In this document: in pieces, positions 1 to 11,563 of the stretch | Numbering within the stretch: position 1 is the stretch's first letter | How the letters are laid out: every line of letters starts with the position of its first letter | Source of the DNA: Amblyomma americanum | Lineage: Eukaryota > Arthropoda > Arachnida > Ixodida > Ixodidae | Length of the DNA: 64,000 bases | Direction of reading: 5' to 3' | Assembly (NCBI RefSeq): GCF_052857255.1 | Contig: NC_135497.1 | Location: 344,140,183-344,204,182, forward strand | Made by a program: the position numbers and the translations under genes | Notes under the pieces: generated by a model | Told to the model about the DNA's origin: nothing | Database searches by the model: none | What the model saw: the letters and a program-made list of their open reading frames with translations, nothing else

Positions 1-4
1 GTTC

Positions 5-245
5 GCGGTTTATGGGGTTTAACGTTCCAATGCGACGCAGGCTATCAGTGGAAGGGTCCGGATAACTTCGACTACCTTTGATTCTTTATCATGCGCTAAC
101 ATCGCACGGTACACGGGGGCCTCTAGCATTTCGCCTCCATCCAAACGCGAGCACAGCGGCCGGGATCGAACCCGCCTATTTCGGGTCAGCAGCCGAGCAC
201 AACAACCGCTGACCCGCCGCGCGGCTGCCACACTAGCGTATGCCA
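5..245 (-). mobile_element. tRNA-derived SINE (tick Ruka-like), edge copy
   Basis: Read on the minus strand, the right side has a tRNA-like head with a pol III B-box (GGTTCGATCCC, near 153-163) and an A-box-like stretch near 215-226. A conserved body follows and ends in an ATAAACC-type tail near position 10. The same body recurs at 17904-18137, so it is a dispersed family. tRNA-derived SINEs of this type are known from ixodid ticks; assignment to Ruka is from memory. The window edge prevents a check for a target-site duplication. Confidence 0.75.
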
Positions 246-1070
246 ACACACTAAGAGAACATGACGAGGACGCACATCACGCTGGAATCAAGGCATATGT
301 GATCCTATGAAGCTGAGAGCATAAACCAGAGTCGAGCCAGAAGCACCACAAATCCTTCTGCGGCATACTAGCTGAACATGTGAAGCGATGCTTGTAAATT
401 GGGCTAAAAAGTTTTGCGCGGATTTCATATTTCTCGGCTCATCACTAAGGGTTAACAGCAAACACCTGCCTAGTGCTATATCTTTCTTTGCTCCCGCATT
501 TGCTTTCAAAAAACAAAACGCGGCAGGAATTGGTAAAAACGGCCGTAGTACATAAGAGCGACGGGCGAGCACTAGCCAGGAAGCCAGGATCAAAACGAAG
601 TTCAAATAACACCAGCCACTGGTGACAAATAGGAACCAAACCAACAACTATTGAAACACAAAGGTTGAAAGGGAAATTCGGTTTCGTACAATATTGATCA
701 TTTGTAAACATGTGTTACTTAAAATAACATCTAAACAGTGGATAAGATCACTATCTACATACTAACCTGCCAAGCCCACTCCCTTAAGTACAAACAGAAA
801 AACTCATCGTATTTACCGTCGGCTGTTCACTCGAAGAGAACACGAGCACAGTACTCGAAATCTCAGTGACACTACAACTCTGTGGAACCGCCTGGTCAAC
901 CTCGGCGTGCAATGCAGCACACGCACGTGGCGCGTCTGCAACTGTTAACAAATTGTTAGCAACCCACTCGGGCTGGTGTGCAGCCAATCTGCGCATACGG
1001 CGAAAAGTTGTCAAGTGTTCCCTCTCCCAATCCATGATACTGTGAGGTGGTCATTGTCAAGAGAAGCGTG
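246..1070. other. Unidentified intergenic stretch
   Basis: I see no recognisable gene, element or RNA. Open frames of up to about 120 codons occur on the minus strand but have no motif, are AT-rich and overlap each other, as expected by chance. Confidence 0.5.
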
Positions 1071-1077
1071 CAGGCGC

Positions 1078-1330
1078 CTACGAGATGCCACTCACGGCGG
1101 AGGACGGGGAAAAGCAGCCGAGATCAGCGTGTGCCGGGTCCCGTGTGCGCTTTCCGCCCCGTTCTTCCGGTCGGAGCACGGCCAGAACCTTGGTGGTGGT
1201 GGCAGCAGAGGCGGTGAGCGGAGCAGACAATAACGCTTCCCGCATGGGCGGATACACGGGAAGCCCAAGGCAGAGGTCCCTCTCCGCGTTCGCCAGTGAG
1301 CGCATCCTGGGCGCTGGCTGCGGCATACAC
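1078..1330 (-). other. GC-rich patch, possible 5' exon with GT donor
   Basis: This GC-rich island stands out from AT-rich neighbours and is open on the minus strand for about 82 codons from an ATG near 1324. The open frame reaches a splice-donor-like GTGAGT near 1091-1096, so an exon ending there is conceivable. The protein is Ala/Arg/Pro-rich with no domain I recognise. All GC-rich frames tend to be open, so the call is weak. A 14/15-base match to the donor-like site occurs at 4703-4717. Confidence 0.15.
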
Positions 1331-4225
1331 GTTAATAGACGACGTGTACTAAAGCATTTTCTAAGGCAAAAGGAAGAAAATTTTGTTATATCTGACAGTA
1401 TTGTACCAAATATAGAACACTAGTTATTAATTACACGGCCGAGATAACGCGTTCATGCAACCATACTTTGAATCTTGAGATATAGATTGGTGAACAAAAC
1501 ATCAGGGAAAGAATAGGAGAGATTTTAAAAAGGTTCTAATTCATTATTCAAAGCGCTAGCGCCAGCCAGTGGACTACGCTATGCATGAAGCATTAAACGT
1601 GGATGTACAACAGACGACAGTGCCAATTTATCATTCCGGCAGTAGCATAAAAGAATACTTCACCCTGTATCAAAAGGTGGGCACAGAGAGATGCATCTGA
1701 ATGAGTCGACACATGCTATCGCTTCAAGCATTTCAAAAGTCCTAAGGGTCGCTGGTAGGCGCCGAAATCAGTGAGTGGATTGTCTCGCGGCGACAAAAGT
1801 GTAATAAAGTCCATGGTGCACCCGCTTACGATAAGTCACTATTCAGATAACGTATCTGGAAACTGATACGCAAAATCAGGTGCGTTCTACATAACATAAT
1901 GTACTTCGCATTTAACAGGTTAAACGCCACAACATCTCGTTGCGCTGGAGATTTTTCTTCGTTGCTAAAAACGTGCGCCTTCTGACTGCTGCTAGCGAGC
2001 TTTGAAAAATCTTGGGCAGGCAATTGACGTGTCAACGACACCTACTCCAGTTTCCTATTTGAACCTCAACGGCCGCAAGGCACCTTCACAGATGCACCGG
2101 AGGTTGATATTTTTTTCAATATACAGGATGTCCCACCTAACAATTAGTGAGTATTTCTGGCATGGACCGCCATAAACGATTGAAACCAAATTAGTGCCTT
2201 TTGCAGTAACTGGCCTAATTTTCACTAACTTTTTCAGTGTCTAAAAATGGAATATCAAAACCAGTATCGAAGTTTTCTGCAGCTAGTTTCAGTAACAACA
2301 TATCAATAGGGAAGTTGCAGACACGTAGAAAATAAATGGCTGGAAAGTTTCCAGCAAGGTGCGCTTTGCTTACAGATCTCTTTTTACTCGATTTACAAAA
2401 GAACGCCCGCGAGATAGAAAACCTCCCACGCTGGACTGCTGCATGCATTGTATAATGCGGTAGCAATTGTTGATGCAGCGCGCAAAGCGAAAGATGCCTT
2501 TCTGAAGGCTGTAAGCTGTGAACTCAACAAACCCGCCAGAAAATGATGATAGCAATTGTGCTCGTGCAGAAGCTTTTTATGGGGAATGTTAGCTTGCACC
2601 TTAGTTTGTGCGTTTGTTTTTGCGTGCGTGCGTGCGTGTGCGTGTAGTGCGCGTTGTTTTGTGTTCTAATCTGCGGAGCACATCTTATATAAGAACACTT
2701 TCGTGGAACCCACGTCTAGTTGAAGCCTGGCGCACATGTATCGCCGCCGCTCGCGCTTAGTGCCCCACTGTGACGCGTTAGGTCTTTTCACATGCTGCGA
2801 CTTTCACCTCCCGACGCTGCGAATATCATTCGTCTGCGACAGGAGAGAGAGCAACGGTATAGCCGCAGACGCCTTCTGAATGGTTTTAGTTTGGTTGGAT
2901 TTCAATCGCAGCGTCGGTGCGCTCTGCTCCGACTGAACAATGGGGAGCGCCGAGACAAAGTGCGAAGTGGAGTCCCACGGGAGCTGTCGCCGTAGCTGAA
3001 GCAAAACTGCTTATTCTAATCAAATCATGCGAATATTGCCTTGCACTTAAAATTCCGCCCATCACAACGACATCAATACATTCTGTGTAGAGCCCAGTCA
3101 TGTTTAATGGCGAGTTGACCAGGCAAATATCAAATGCCGATTGCGCCAAATATTTTTCTTTTTGTCGCAGCATGTGAAACGGGACATATGGCAGCTTCTG
3201 GCGCATCTAGCTGGCACTGTAAGCTACAAGGCTCATAGACGCCTGCCTTTCCTGAGACAATGACTTTATGGCTCTCAGAAACCACAGAACCGCTGTGGTA
3301 TACCGTGGTACTTTGAACCTGATCGTGGGGGCTCAGAGATATTTTTATAAAGCCCGTAACTCTGTCACAAATGTCGCATCGTGTTGTTAACGTTCAGGAC
3401 ATTTGTTCTGCACGATTGTATTAGCTTTTCTACTGACACTTCGCTCCAGAGGAAAAGAGTTAAGCACCGTCATTTATAAAATAGATACAGAAAGTGACAA
3501 AAACTTGACCCATGCCTAGGAAACTCCCAATAGCACCCAGCTGGTTTTGCTGCGGTGACCACGCTCTGCGCTGCTTAAAACCTTGGTTAATCTCAGCTTG
3601 AAAGCCCGCTATTTGCGAAATCTTCTTTTAAGCTTGCGTTCCCTTCCATTATGAGTCTCAAGCGAACCGTTTTAGCAACACCAGTGGGAATGCATACGTG
3701 CGAAAAGTGTCACAAAGAACAACTGACAGCTCAGGTTCGATGTAATACAGCTGCCTTCATTCCCTTAGAAAGAGCGGCAAGCGTTGGCTAGACAGGCAGA
3801 CTGCCAAGACGTGGAGCACTACCCGTCAGAAAACCCGAGTACAGATGATGGGTAGCGCTAGATTCGTTGACAGAAATGTGCATTATTTGAGCCGCTTCCG
3901 ACAAGTAGGTGTACGTAAAAACACAAGCGAAAGCACGCAAAAGGCGTGTCAGGAACAATAGGTACCTGATTGAAAATTTTGCAGCACATGGAAAAATATC
4001 TAAGCCTGAGTTCATTTTTTGAGTACGGACACTGAAAAACAAGAGCCGTGCACACAAATTTAGATTTTGTTAACTTCCCATAACTATTACTAATCCCTGG
4101 CTATTATACTATACCCGTGGAGCACAGACTTACAGACGATTTCCAAGTTAGATATAAGAAGCTGTAAAAGTGCTGTTGCCAAGATATCAAAACAAATCCA
4201 GGAATTTCGCGAGGCTGGCGTCCGT
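1331..4225. other. Unidentified intergenic stretch
   Basis: I see no gene here. A short TGCG microsatellite (listed separately) lies near 2621. A tacaggatgtcccacct motif near 2121 resembles the ends of dispersed arthropod repeats, and a looser version lies near 44436. The rest is unrecognised AT-rich DNA with only chance-length open frames. Confidence 0.5.
2621..2653. repeat. TGCG/TG microsatellite
   Basis: About four TGCG units grade into TGTGCG repeats. It lies inside unidentified DNA with no neighbouring element boundary that I can see. Confidence 0.8.
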
Positions 4226-4229
4226 TCAA

Positions 4230-4830
4230 AAACTCACGGGATAGGCCGTCGTTGTCAAAGCCCTGTGGTGGTGAATTGAGGGACGGCTGACGGCTCTGCC
4301 AGGCTGGGCGCTGACCCGTGCATGTAGCCTCGGTGGGCGTTGTCTTGGATCTCGTTGACAGTGGCCGTCACCACCTCCTTGGTCTCCGTGTCCGCTGTCG
4401 TAAGAACGCACCCAGACGACGAGTGTCTGCTGGAGCTCGGAGACCGGTGGCCGCTTCGCGGAGTTCACGTATCGGCCGCAATTGCCGTGGCAGGAACCGC
4501 GGCCCTGCCAGAGCTCGGAGACTGGTGGCCGCCCAGGTGCCCGCTTCGCAGAGTCCATGTTTCGGCCGCTGCTCTCGAGGCAGAAGCCAAGGCTTTTTTC
4601 GGCGGCGCAGGCCAACACGGAGGAGTTGGGAGGCGTGGCGAGGCAAACGTCGCTCCGACAGAAGGACCAGGCGGGGCGGTCTTCAAAGAGGAACTGTGCA
4701 TGGCCACTCACCGCGGAAGAAAGAATAATCGGCATAATGCCGACGCCCAAATACCCAAATTCTGAACGAGGAGGGCGGAACGCGTGCGCACGAGCGATTC
4801 TCACTGCTGTTCTGCCTCCTCGTCTTCATG
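4230..4830. repeat. GC-rich island with imperfect ~80-bp tandem repeat
   Basis: A GC-rich block contains two imperfect tandem units, each starting with gagctcgg, at 4433-4510 and about 4511-4597. Within the units the words gtggccgc, ccgcttcgc, tcggccgc and ggcag recur in order; the second unit has a short insertion. Both strands are open across most of the block (about 141 codons plus, 192 codons minus), which GC-rich DNA often permits. No protein family is recognisable. It could be a degenerate coding exon, a CpG-island-like regulatory region or part of an unknown repeat family. Confidence 0.4.
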
Positions 4831-4859
4831 GCAGTTGCTCAAATATTAGCAAAGGCAGG

Positions 4860-5023
4860 TCTTAGCGGCGCTAATACGAGCCAGCTGCTCTGAAAGAGAC
4901 GCGCCTACCGCTAAGAGTATGCGTTAAAACAATAACAAATTGCGAACAGGTTCCAGAATAGGCATGTGGCCCGTATTCTGAAAGTGCCACACCACACGAC
5001 GCCGGTACTACTGGAGACTGATA
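4860..5023. other. Unidentified spacer before LTR-like block
   Basis: This is an AT-rich spacer with no recognisable feature. It precedes the putative LTR that begins near 5024. Confidence 0.4.
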
Positions 5024-5225
5024 TGTGTTGTGTCCTGAGTTTCGGTTTCACTTTCTTTTTATTGGATTCATTTTGGGCTTACTTATGTAGATGTGTACTT
5101 CATATTCGCTAGTAACTGTCACATTACCCTCTCCTATATAAGCCCAACTCGCCTGAATAAAACGCCATTCGTCTTGTCATTTTGAGAGTAGACCCCCTTT
5201 ATGAGGTGCCCAAGCCCACAGTACA
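5024..5225 (+). mobile_element. Putative LTR of a decayed Ty3/Gypsy element
   Basis: The block starts with a TG-rich edge, has a TATA-like CTATATAAG at 5133-5141 and an AATAAA at 5157-5162, and ends in GTACA at about 5225. It is followed at once by ttgacgacgaaaacgg, which resembles a primer-binding-site region. The order (TATA, poly(A) signal, terminal CA, PBS-like sequence) is that of an LTR. Gypsy-type gag and integrase remnants follow on the same strand, which supports a 5' LTR. No matching 3' LTR was found in the window, so the limits are tentative. Confidence 0.45.
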
Positions 5226-5984
5226 TTGACGACGAAAACGGAACTCGTTAGGCATGTTGGCCTAACGAGTGTTTGTTGTAGTGAGTTAGTTCGAAAATAA
5301 TGGGACGATATCCCGTCAGCTTCAATTCATTTTCTATGCAATATAATTCAGGTAACAGTCCAAGGCATATCTCCACCGGCATGTTCAACTTCTTCAAAAG
5401 CAGACTTCGGCGTCTACCTGCCTTTTTCTGCGTCGTCAGCGAGGACCGGGCCGCTGCTAAATTGCTGCGTTCACCTGGAGCAGTCATAACTATGGAAAGC
5501 AAGTGAGTGCATTCATCATCACCGGTATTTCTAGACGTATGAAGGGCTTTATGACTGCGGTCATGTTTTTACGCGTTTTCAGTTCTGTGGGGTTGAGGAG
5601 GTTGTTAAGCCAAGCGGACCTAATCAGTTGCTAAGATGTGAGGGAGTTTAAGAATGTTTTCAAAGACACTGTATTTCTCACATAAAAAAAGAAGACGAAG
5701 AAATAGTACGTCATTCATGTTTGAATAATAATAATTCAAGACTGACTAACGTAACCACATCCGTGTCCATCAAATTGAATGGAGGAAGCAGAGAGGAAGT
5801 TACGCCATTTTGGGCAATCTGTTAGTGCGCAGAAGAGAAGGGAGGTAGAGCGTTGGCCGACAATTTCTGTAACCGTCCATCGCGAAGACCGGGAGGCAGC
5901 CAATGGTCATGTTCATTATTCAATGAAGAAGGAATCAAGAACCGCTAGTACAACAGTGTATTGGGTCGACATTTATGTCGACAG

Positions 5985-6297
5985 ATATTCAGGAGGCCGT
6001 TGTTATTTCGTACCCGGCCAGTGAGAAGGCAAGGAAGCCGCCGCAATCTTCGTAATTGGCCTTTGAAGGAGCTGCCGCGATCTCCGTAATTCGCGGTTGG
6101 GCAAGTCAATTGCTAGGAGGCCGCCACCATTTTCATTCCCGGCCATTTAGAAGACCGGGAATCCGCCGCCGTTTTCTTAAGCGGCCAATGAGGATACCGG
6201 GAGGTCTTGGTTTTTTTCGCAACCGGCCATTGAGGAGAACTTGTGGTGGCCACCATTTTCGTCACCGGCTATTGAGGAAGCCAGGCGCCATGTTAAG
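5985..6297. repeat. 42-bp minisatellite, about 7 units
   Basis: Imperfect 42-bp units follow one another with starts at 6016, 6058, about 6100, 6141, 6183, 6225 and 6267, preceded by a partial unit from about 5985. Each begins with a GGCC(A)NTGAGG-like word, followed by an accgggaggccgcc-like core and an ATTTTCGTAACC-like end. Spacing is 42 bp in most steps and 41 in one. Several units contain GCCGCCATTTT-like words resembling a YY1-type site. It lies between the LTR-like block and the gag remnant. Open frames crossing it (about 81 and 89 codons) seem to be a by-product of the period being a multiple of three. Confidence 0.8.
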
Positions 6298-6685
6298 TAT
6301 TGTTCGGAGAAGTCGACTTCTTTAGACGGCATGTTGAACATTGCTCACGGAACAAACTACGTTATTTGCAACCATGACATACAAAATTTCAGATGTGCAA
6401 CGATTATACTAAGCAAACACAAGCTTTGAACAAAATAATCAACTGGAAATAAAGAAATAGAATATTCGGCGACTATTCAGCATCGTCTGAAAGCAAGAAA
6501 TTACTGTTTAAACATAATTTATCGGATGAATGTCGCAGACTTTATGTTGCTCGAAATACGAAGCATTCGGAGATTGCATTGCATCCAGCAACAGCGTCTA
6601 CAGAGACAGGAGATACTGCGCCAGATGTGTAACATTACTTGCTCAAGAGTATTTAGTGTTGACAAACTTGGTTGTAGAATGACAA

Positions 6686-6945
6686 ATTCTACAACCACTT
6701 GCAGCAGCCAGATGAGTCGGTCACAGAATACATAGCCGCATTCCGAGGTCTGGCAACAACATCAAGTTTTGCGTCCATGAAGAACGAATCAGAGACACGT
6801 TCGTAACCGGCGTTTCATCGCTACGCGTTCGCGAACGTTTTTTGTTAGAAGGATCCAATATCTCCTTCGACACAGCACCGAATATAGCCATTCGGCGTGA
6901 GCAAAAGGCTGACGACGCTCAAGAAGTCGCAGCACCAGTACAATC
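6686..6945 (+). pseudogene. Ty3/Gypsy gag (capsid region) remnant
   Basis: Two adjoining frames give a Gypsy capsid signature. From 6702 one frame reads QQPDESVTEYIAAFRGLA, the usual 'spread of the capsid chain' motif. After a frameshift near 6778-6782 a second frame reads RIRDTFVTGVSSLRVRERFL and continues to about 6940. This order is characteristic of Ty3/Gypsy retrotransposon capsid domains. No long open frame remains, so it is a dead fragment. The LTR-like block at 5024 and the integrase relic downstream on the same strand are probably parts of the same ancient insertion. Confidence 0.65.
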
Positions 6946-7539
6946 AATTAAGGAAGCAACCTACTTCTTTTATCAAGTTTGTTAACAGCGTCAAGTAAGG
7001 CCATCGTTGCCACATATTCCTCCATATTTTAAAGGAGATATTTCACCTTTTCGTCTTTTCGTCAAATTTTTCCCCTTCGTCAAAAATCCATGTCTTCGTT
7101 CCAGCGAGCTTATCCGTAATCTTCTACAGCACTTCAAGCGTGGCAGTGGGCCATGCGTCCACAACAAAGAGGACAATTTCATTCAAGGCTCCCAGCGCAA
7201 CAAGCCATCTTAGAACCAAACTACGTGCAGAAGTAATTTTTTCAGCAGCGTTTCTGGCAGCTTTCTGAACGGATGCGACTTTGCCCGCACGTTCCATCAT
7301 TCAACGCTAACAGTCGCGCAAATTTCAAATTCCACCTAATAAGCGCTCACAACTACAAATTTCAAGAACTTCAGTGTACTCCTACAGATGCGGATCGAAT
7401 TTTCACATAACGTCGGCACCTAATTTACATGCATCAAAGGAGAACTTGGTTTTATTGTGGACGAACTGGAGATTCCAGTCACACTGCAATCGTCGCCGAG
7501 CTTTCGTGACAGAAGTGTAGGATTATGCGTTGGAGCAAG

Positions 7540-8390
7540 ATATGACATCAGGTACTACATACGCTCCAGATGAGATCATACCAACTACTACCCTTCATGT
7601 CGCAAAGACGGCGAAGACATCAGTACCTCCTTTGCAGCCTGTTCCTTTTTCGGAGAAGCCTTGGCAAAAGCTGGCAATCGGCATAGTCAACAATTTTAAG
7701 CGAGCACCTCAACGTTGTCGGTATGCCATCACTTTTATCGACTATCTTTTCAATACCCTGAGTTGCAGATAACATCATGTAGCAACTACAGATATTACAG
7801 ACTTCTCACTTGAGGCCTTTATCTATGAAGGTTGTCTAGAAGAGATAGTATCAGGTGAAGGCCCTCAGTTCATGCCAACAAAATGTAAGAAATTTTTGAC
7901 CATCAGGCCTTTAAAGTTGACTCGTTGTGCAATATATCCTCTACAAGCCAATGGGAGAACTGTGATTTAAAAGAACTTTTGAGTGTTTTGTTCAACTGGC
8001 TTCGTTGAAACGTCGCCCTTTGAAAACCATCATTGCACTGTATTTGGGAATATATAGATCTACACCTCATGCCGCAATTGGAGTTGCACTGGCAGATCTT
8101 CAGCATGGCAGATGCCATCGTACAAAGCCAGGTTCCCTTCATTGCCATCATTGTTTGTTCACAATCCATATCTAGCTCTGCAAGATTTGAAGAACAGGAT
8201 CGAAGAGGAACAAACAACAATCAAATAATATACAGATAGCAAGCGTGAGAAGTTCATAAAACCCACATGCAGTTTAAAGGAGGCCGACGCATTTCCGCAC
8301 CGCAGGATGTCATTCAACAGCATGACGCTGCATCGTACCGCTTAGAAGGGAGCTAGGTATGGAATGCTTTTAAACTGGGGCACGGTTCAC
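7540..8390 (+). pseudogene. Ty3/Gypsy integrase relic (copy A)
   Basis: An open stretch to 7770 carries the integrase core start (PFSEKPWQKLAIGIV, then RCRYAITFIDY). Further pieces in shifted frames carry LEAFIYEGCLEEIV at 7810-7850, GPQFMPT near 7863, YRSTPHAAIGVALADL near 8052-8100 and a C-terminal ASYRLEG-like segment near 8330. The order matches a Ty3/Gypsy integrase and its tail. The position of the second catalytic Asp (usually DNGPQF) reads EGPQF and the Glu motif is gone, so it is inactive. A possible zinc-knuckle remnant lies at 7450-7510. The duplication breakpoint lies just upstream. Confidence 0.7.
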
Positions 8391-8399
8391 TGTAATTAA

Positions 8400-8785
8400 C
8401 CTCCTTTCATGCAACTTTGCGATCTGCATTGTCCATGAGCACTAGCAGGCGCAAGAAGCAATCCTGGTGTCTGTACTGAGGTAAGGGAACACTAAACCAC
8501 GACTGGTATGTACATTAATTAATGAATTAACAATTGTGCAACAGGAATTTGTTACCGCGGATAGTTACGAAAGGACATTTCGGTCTAAAACGATGCGCTT
8601 AAAAAACTACTTAAGTGTCCGCGTTTTTGGTCCTACCAGTGGCGTTAAAAAATAGTGCACTCCCTTCTAGGTGCCGTGGAAGAATGCTGCTCCACCCCTT
8701 TAATAATTTCCCCAAAACTTTTGACCGACACTGTTCTCCCTTTGAATTCTTGATCAAAGCGCTCTCGCCCTACAATAACCTTGCC
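8400..8785. other. Unidentified stretch in the duplicated block
   Basis: I see no recognisable element between the integrase relic and the SINE. The partner sequence in copy B is almost identical. A 64-codon open frame at 8615-8809 has no motif and runs into the SINE head. Confidence 0.4.
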
Positions 8786-8787
8786 GT

Positions 8788-9000
8788 TCCGGTTTACCTC
8801 AGTTGGTAGAGTGACTGTTCCGGTGGAGTGGCGGTCCCGGTATCAAACTCCGTACCAGGACAAATTTTTCAACTGCGAAGTTTGTGACAACGCTGTATAG
8901 CTTTCCTTTGTAGCCGCATGGCTGCGATTGGGAGGATGCCAATGAATAATTACTCTCATAACAATTTCCCATTGTATACAGGAAAAAGTTGAGAACTGGT
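8788..9000 (+). mobile_element. tRNA-derived SINE (second family), copy A
   Basis: A plus-strand tRNA-like head runs from about 8788 to 8861, with an A-box-like CTCAGTTGGTAGAG at 8799-8812 and a B-box-like GGTATCAAACTCC at 8839-8851. The body contains a caactgcgaag word and ends near the cccattgtat word. The B-box departs from GGTTCRANNCC by one inserted or changed base, so it is probably not a functional promoter. It differs from the minus-strand SINE family at 5-245 and 17904-18137. The end point is approximate. Confidence 0.65.
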
Positions 9001-9039
9001 CTTTGACGAAAGGAAATGAAGCAGTAACTGTTTCACATA

Positions 9040-9130
9040 TCTCGATGGACGCCCGAACCAAGCACATGTGTGCCTTTTGAGTTTCGCCTCCAGGGAAACG
9101 TGGCCGCCGCGGGCGGGGGTTTGAAAACAG
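9040..9130 (-). mobile_element. Degraded SINE relic (copy A)
   Basis: The words gtttcgcctccaggg and cgtggccgccgcgg resemble the middle of the minus-strand SINE family, as at 18040-18075. The tRNA-like head is not recognisable. This is a weak match made by eye. Confidence 0.3.
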
Positions 9131-9139
9131 GGCCATCCG

Positions 9140-10900
9140 TGGACATAGGGCTGGCTAGGGCTGCTATTCTCTGGACTGCCGGAATATATGGTGACATTAC
9201 ATCTCGTTACAACACGTAAGCTGCAGGGAAGGCTCCTTACGAGCTCGTTTTGCTTCAGCGCTTGTGTTTTCTTTTTTCTATTGCGCTCTCGCCATGAATA
9301 TTATAGGTATGTAGCTATTTCTTCAATGTAAAGTGTTCTGGAGGTCATAATACTGTAGTAAAGAAACCTCAGTCCTCCATTCAATGACCATCTCCACACT
9401 CATTAAATCATGCCAGTCGAGGCCTTTCTTGGACCGTCTGCCACAGCTGTATCTCTATACGCAGGATGAAAAGGATTCAGGAAGAACTACACTTGCTGAC
9501 AATAGGCTCAGTTAGCCGTACACGAAACTGTCTGGATAATTTGATCAAAAATTTAAAAGTGATTAGCGCGAAGTGAAGCACATATTTTTATTAACCTTTA
9601 ATCTTTTATAATCAAAAAGATGTAAAGCAACGCCTTCACCAACTCCGGCATTAAAGGGATCGTCTAGAACGGTGACCTGGCCGACCTTGCCCAACCTGCG
9701 TTGTGAGCAAAAAAAAGCACATTAGGTGACATGCACGATATTTTTAACGTTTTATTCAGCTTCTCACGCTACCTGGCTCAAGCTGCCAACGGCAGCGCAT
9801 ATATATCTGGGCTAAATAACCGTACTGCCGATGGAAGATCAATCGCTACGCACCACCGGAGAGAGCCGTCTGGAAGTTACCGGACAGAGTGGTAGATTGT
9901 TTCTGCCCAGACGGCGACAGTTGCCTCCAGTAATGGTCGCGGTTCCCGCGGCGTCTGTGGTTTGGTGATAACTAAATTTACCGGCGTGCAGGTTTGACCC
10001 AAATTAAAACGGAGCACGACAAAAGAGAACAGCGGGAATTGCGGCGAGCTCTATCAGCGGACGCACACGCACGCAGCACGGACGCACATTCTATATCGAG
10101 TTGATGCTGTCATACATTTGGTGATCACCTTATCGGCGCTGCAGGCGAGGCAGCCAAGTTTTTACACATACGAGTGCTACGTTTAACTTTTGGTGTGTTC
10201 CTGTATTCATATCAACAGTGCATAGAGTGAGTGTTTTTTGGCGATTCCGCAGTTGTTGACTCAGTCTGGCTCAGAGCTTTATGCGAAAGATTCTGTAGCT
10301 CCGAAGGAGCTTGACATAACACAGTCGAGTATTAAACCTTGACGCTGGAGCAGCACTAACTTATTAATCCCTTCACTGACTCCAGAGAACGTTAAAGCAG
10401 CACTTCTGCTCTGGACGAACGAAAATAGGAAACCAGAAATCTTCATCCCTAAAGCCTCATTTCACAGAATTTCAAAGTTTCTATTCAGTGAAAATTAAAA
10501 ACATTTATGAGAATAATCACGGGATAGAAATATTTGAAGTATTTTGAAGCTTTAACCTTGGTGTTACTAGTTGGCAACAGGCTGCTAATTCACTATTGAA
10601 AAGAAAGTGGATAACGCATAGCTTTATAATTCTATTCTACACAAGTACGACGCAATTGAAAATACACGCTTTTTAAATAGCAATAAAATTTTCCGCAATA
10701 AAACAGCCCAAAGCACCGCCGGCTGCAGCAGCAAGGCCGGTCCAGGAAACATGGAAAACTGCGTGTTTACGAACTTAGTGCCACCTCGGTAGCAAAAAAA
10801 AAGTTTATAAGAGCCGATGCGCACCTTCTGTTTCAGATGCACACATTCACTACAAAATCCGCTTTCTGGAGGCCGCGTTGCATTATTTAAAACATATCAC
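9140..10900. other. Unidentified block upstream of I-group LINE (copy A)
   Basis: About 1.8 kb has no recognisable coding sequence. An LTR-like look at 9780-10130 (cgagttgatg, then acatttggtgatcacc) is too weak to call. Part of this block may be the 5' UTR of the LINE that follows, but no element boundary can be set because the same DNA sits upstream of the LINE in both duplicate copies. Confidence 0.4.
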
Positions 10901-11563
10901 AGCCCCAGCTTCGTGTGCAAAACGGCTCCGGCTAAGACAACAAATGGGGTGAAATTTGGCAGCACATATATATCTACACGAAATCACCCGTGATTGTCCA
11001 TCACACCTCTCCAATCATCAGTTGAAACAGCTGCTCGTAAGCCAGACGACACTGTTAGCGGTCGACAAGTGTTCTTCCTACGCAGGCAATTTAGGGTCGC
11101 GTTGTTGTGCACGCGCTGCCGCGGTGGCTGCAGCCCGATGAAGATGAACGCTACAGGGTATAGGTGGAGTGGTAGCGCTGCTTGTTTGTCAGCCTATCTT
11201 TCCAAAACATAGCACCTTATGCTGCGGAGCCAGCCCATATTCGATGCATGAGGCGAACTAAAGAATTGCGTCATAACTAGAAGAAATCATGTGGCATCAT
11301 AACCATCTGTTTTCTGGCCGTAAAGAAAACATTCAACGCCTCCAGGTTTGTAGTGACACGCGAGACAAAGGAGAAGCAATGGGACGTTACAAGTGCAGAC
11401 TAAAAGCGCCATTTTTCGGTCCTCAGTTCTTATTGAGACTTTTTCCTTTGCCCTCGCCTCGTGCCACGCGCTGAATGGCACGGTGCTAACGTTCCAAAAG
11501 CGCCAGCCATTTGTCTCAAGTCTCCAGGGCCATCCGAAGGAGCACAGTGGGGCGGAGGCGGCC

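Noticed and set aside
2121..2140. tacaggatgtcccacct end motif, also loosely near 44436
   Set aside because: Two loose matches without a second end or TSD do not define an element.
4226..4804. 192-codon minus-strand and 141-codon plus-strand frames
   Set aside because: Both strands are open at once because of high GC and an internal repeat; no domain is recognisable.
5985..6325. Repetitive protein encoded by the minisatellite
   Set aside because: The open frames follow from a 42-bp period; repeat units read as unrelated peptides because of indels and no start context is evident.
8788..8865. Functional tRNA gene on the plus strand
   Set aside because: The B-box is altered and the sequence continues into a SINE body; the same sequence is in copy B.
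9780..10130. LTR-like region with a tttggtgatcacc word
   Set aside because: No direct-repeat partner, no TG...CA edges and no adjoining coding remnants could be fixed.
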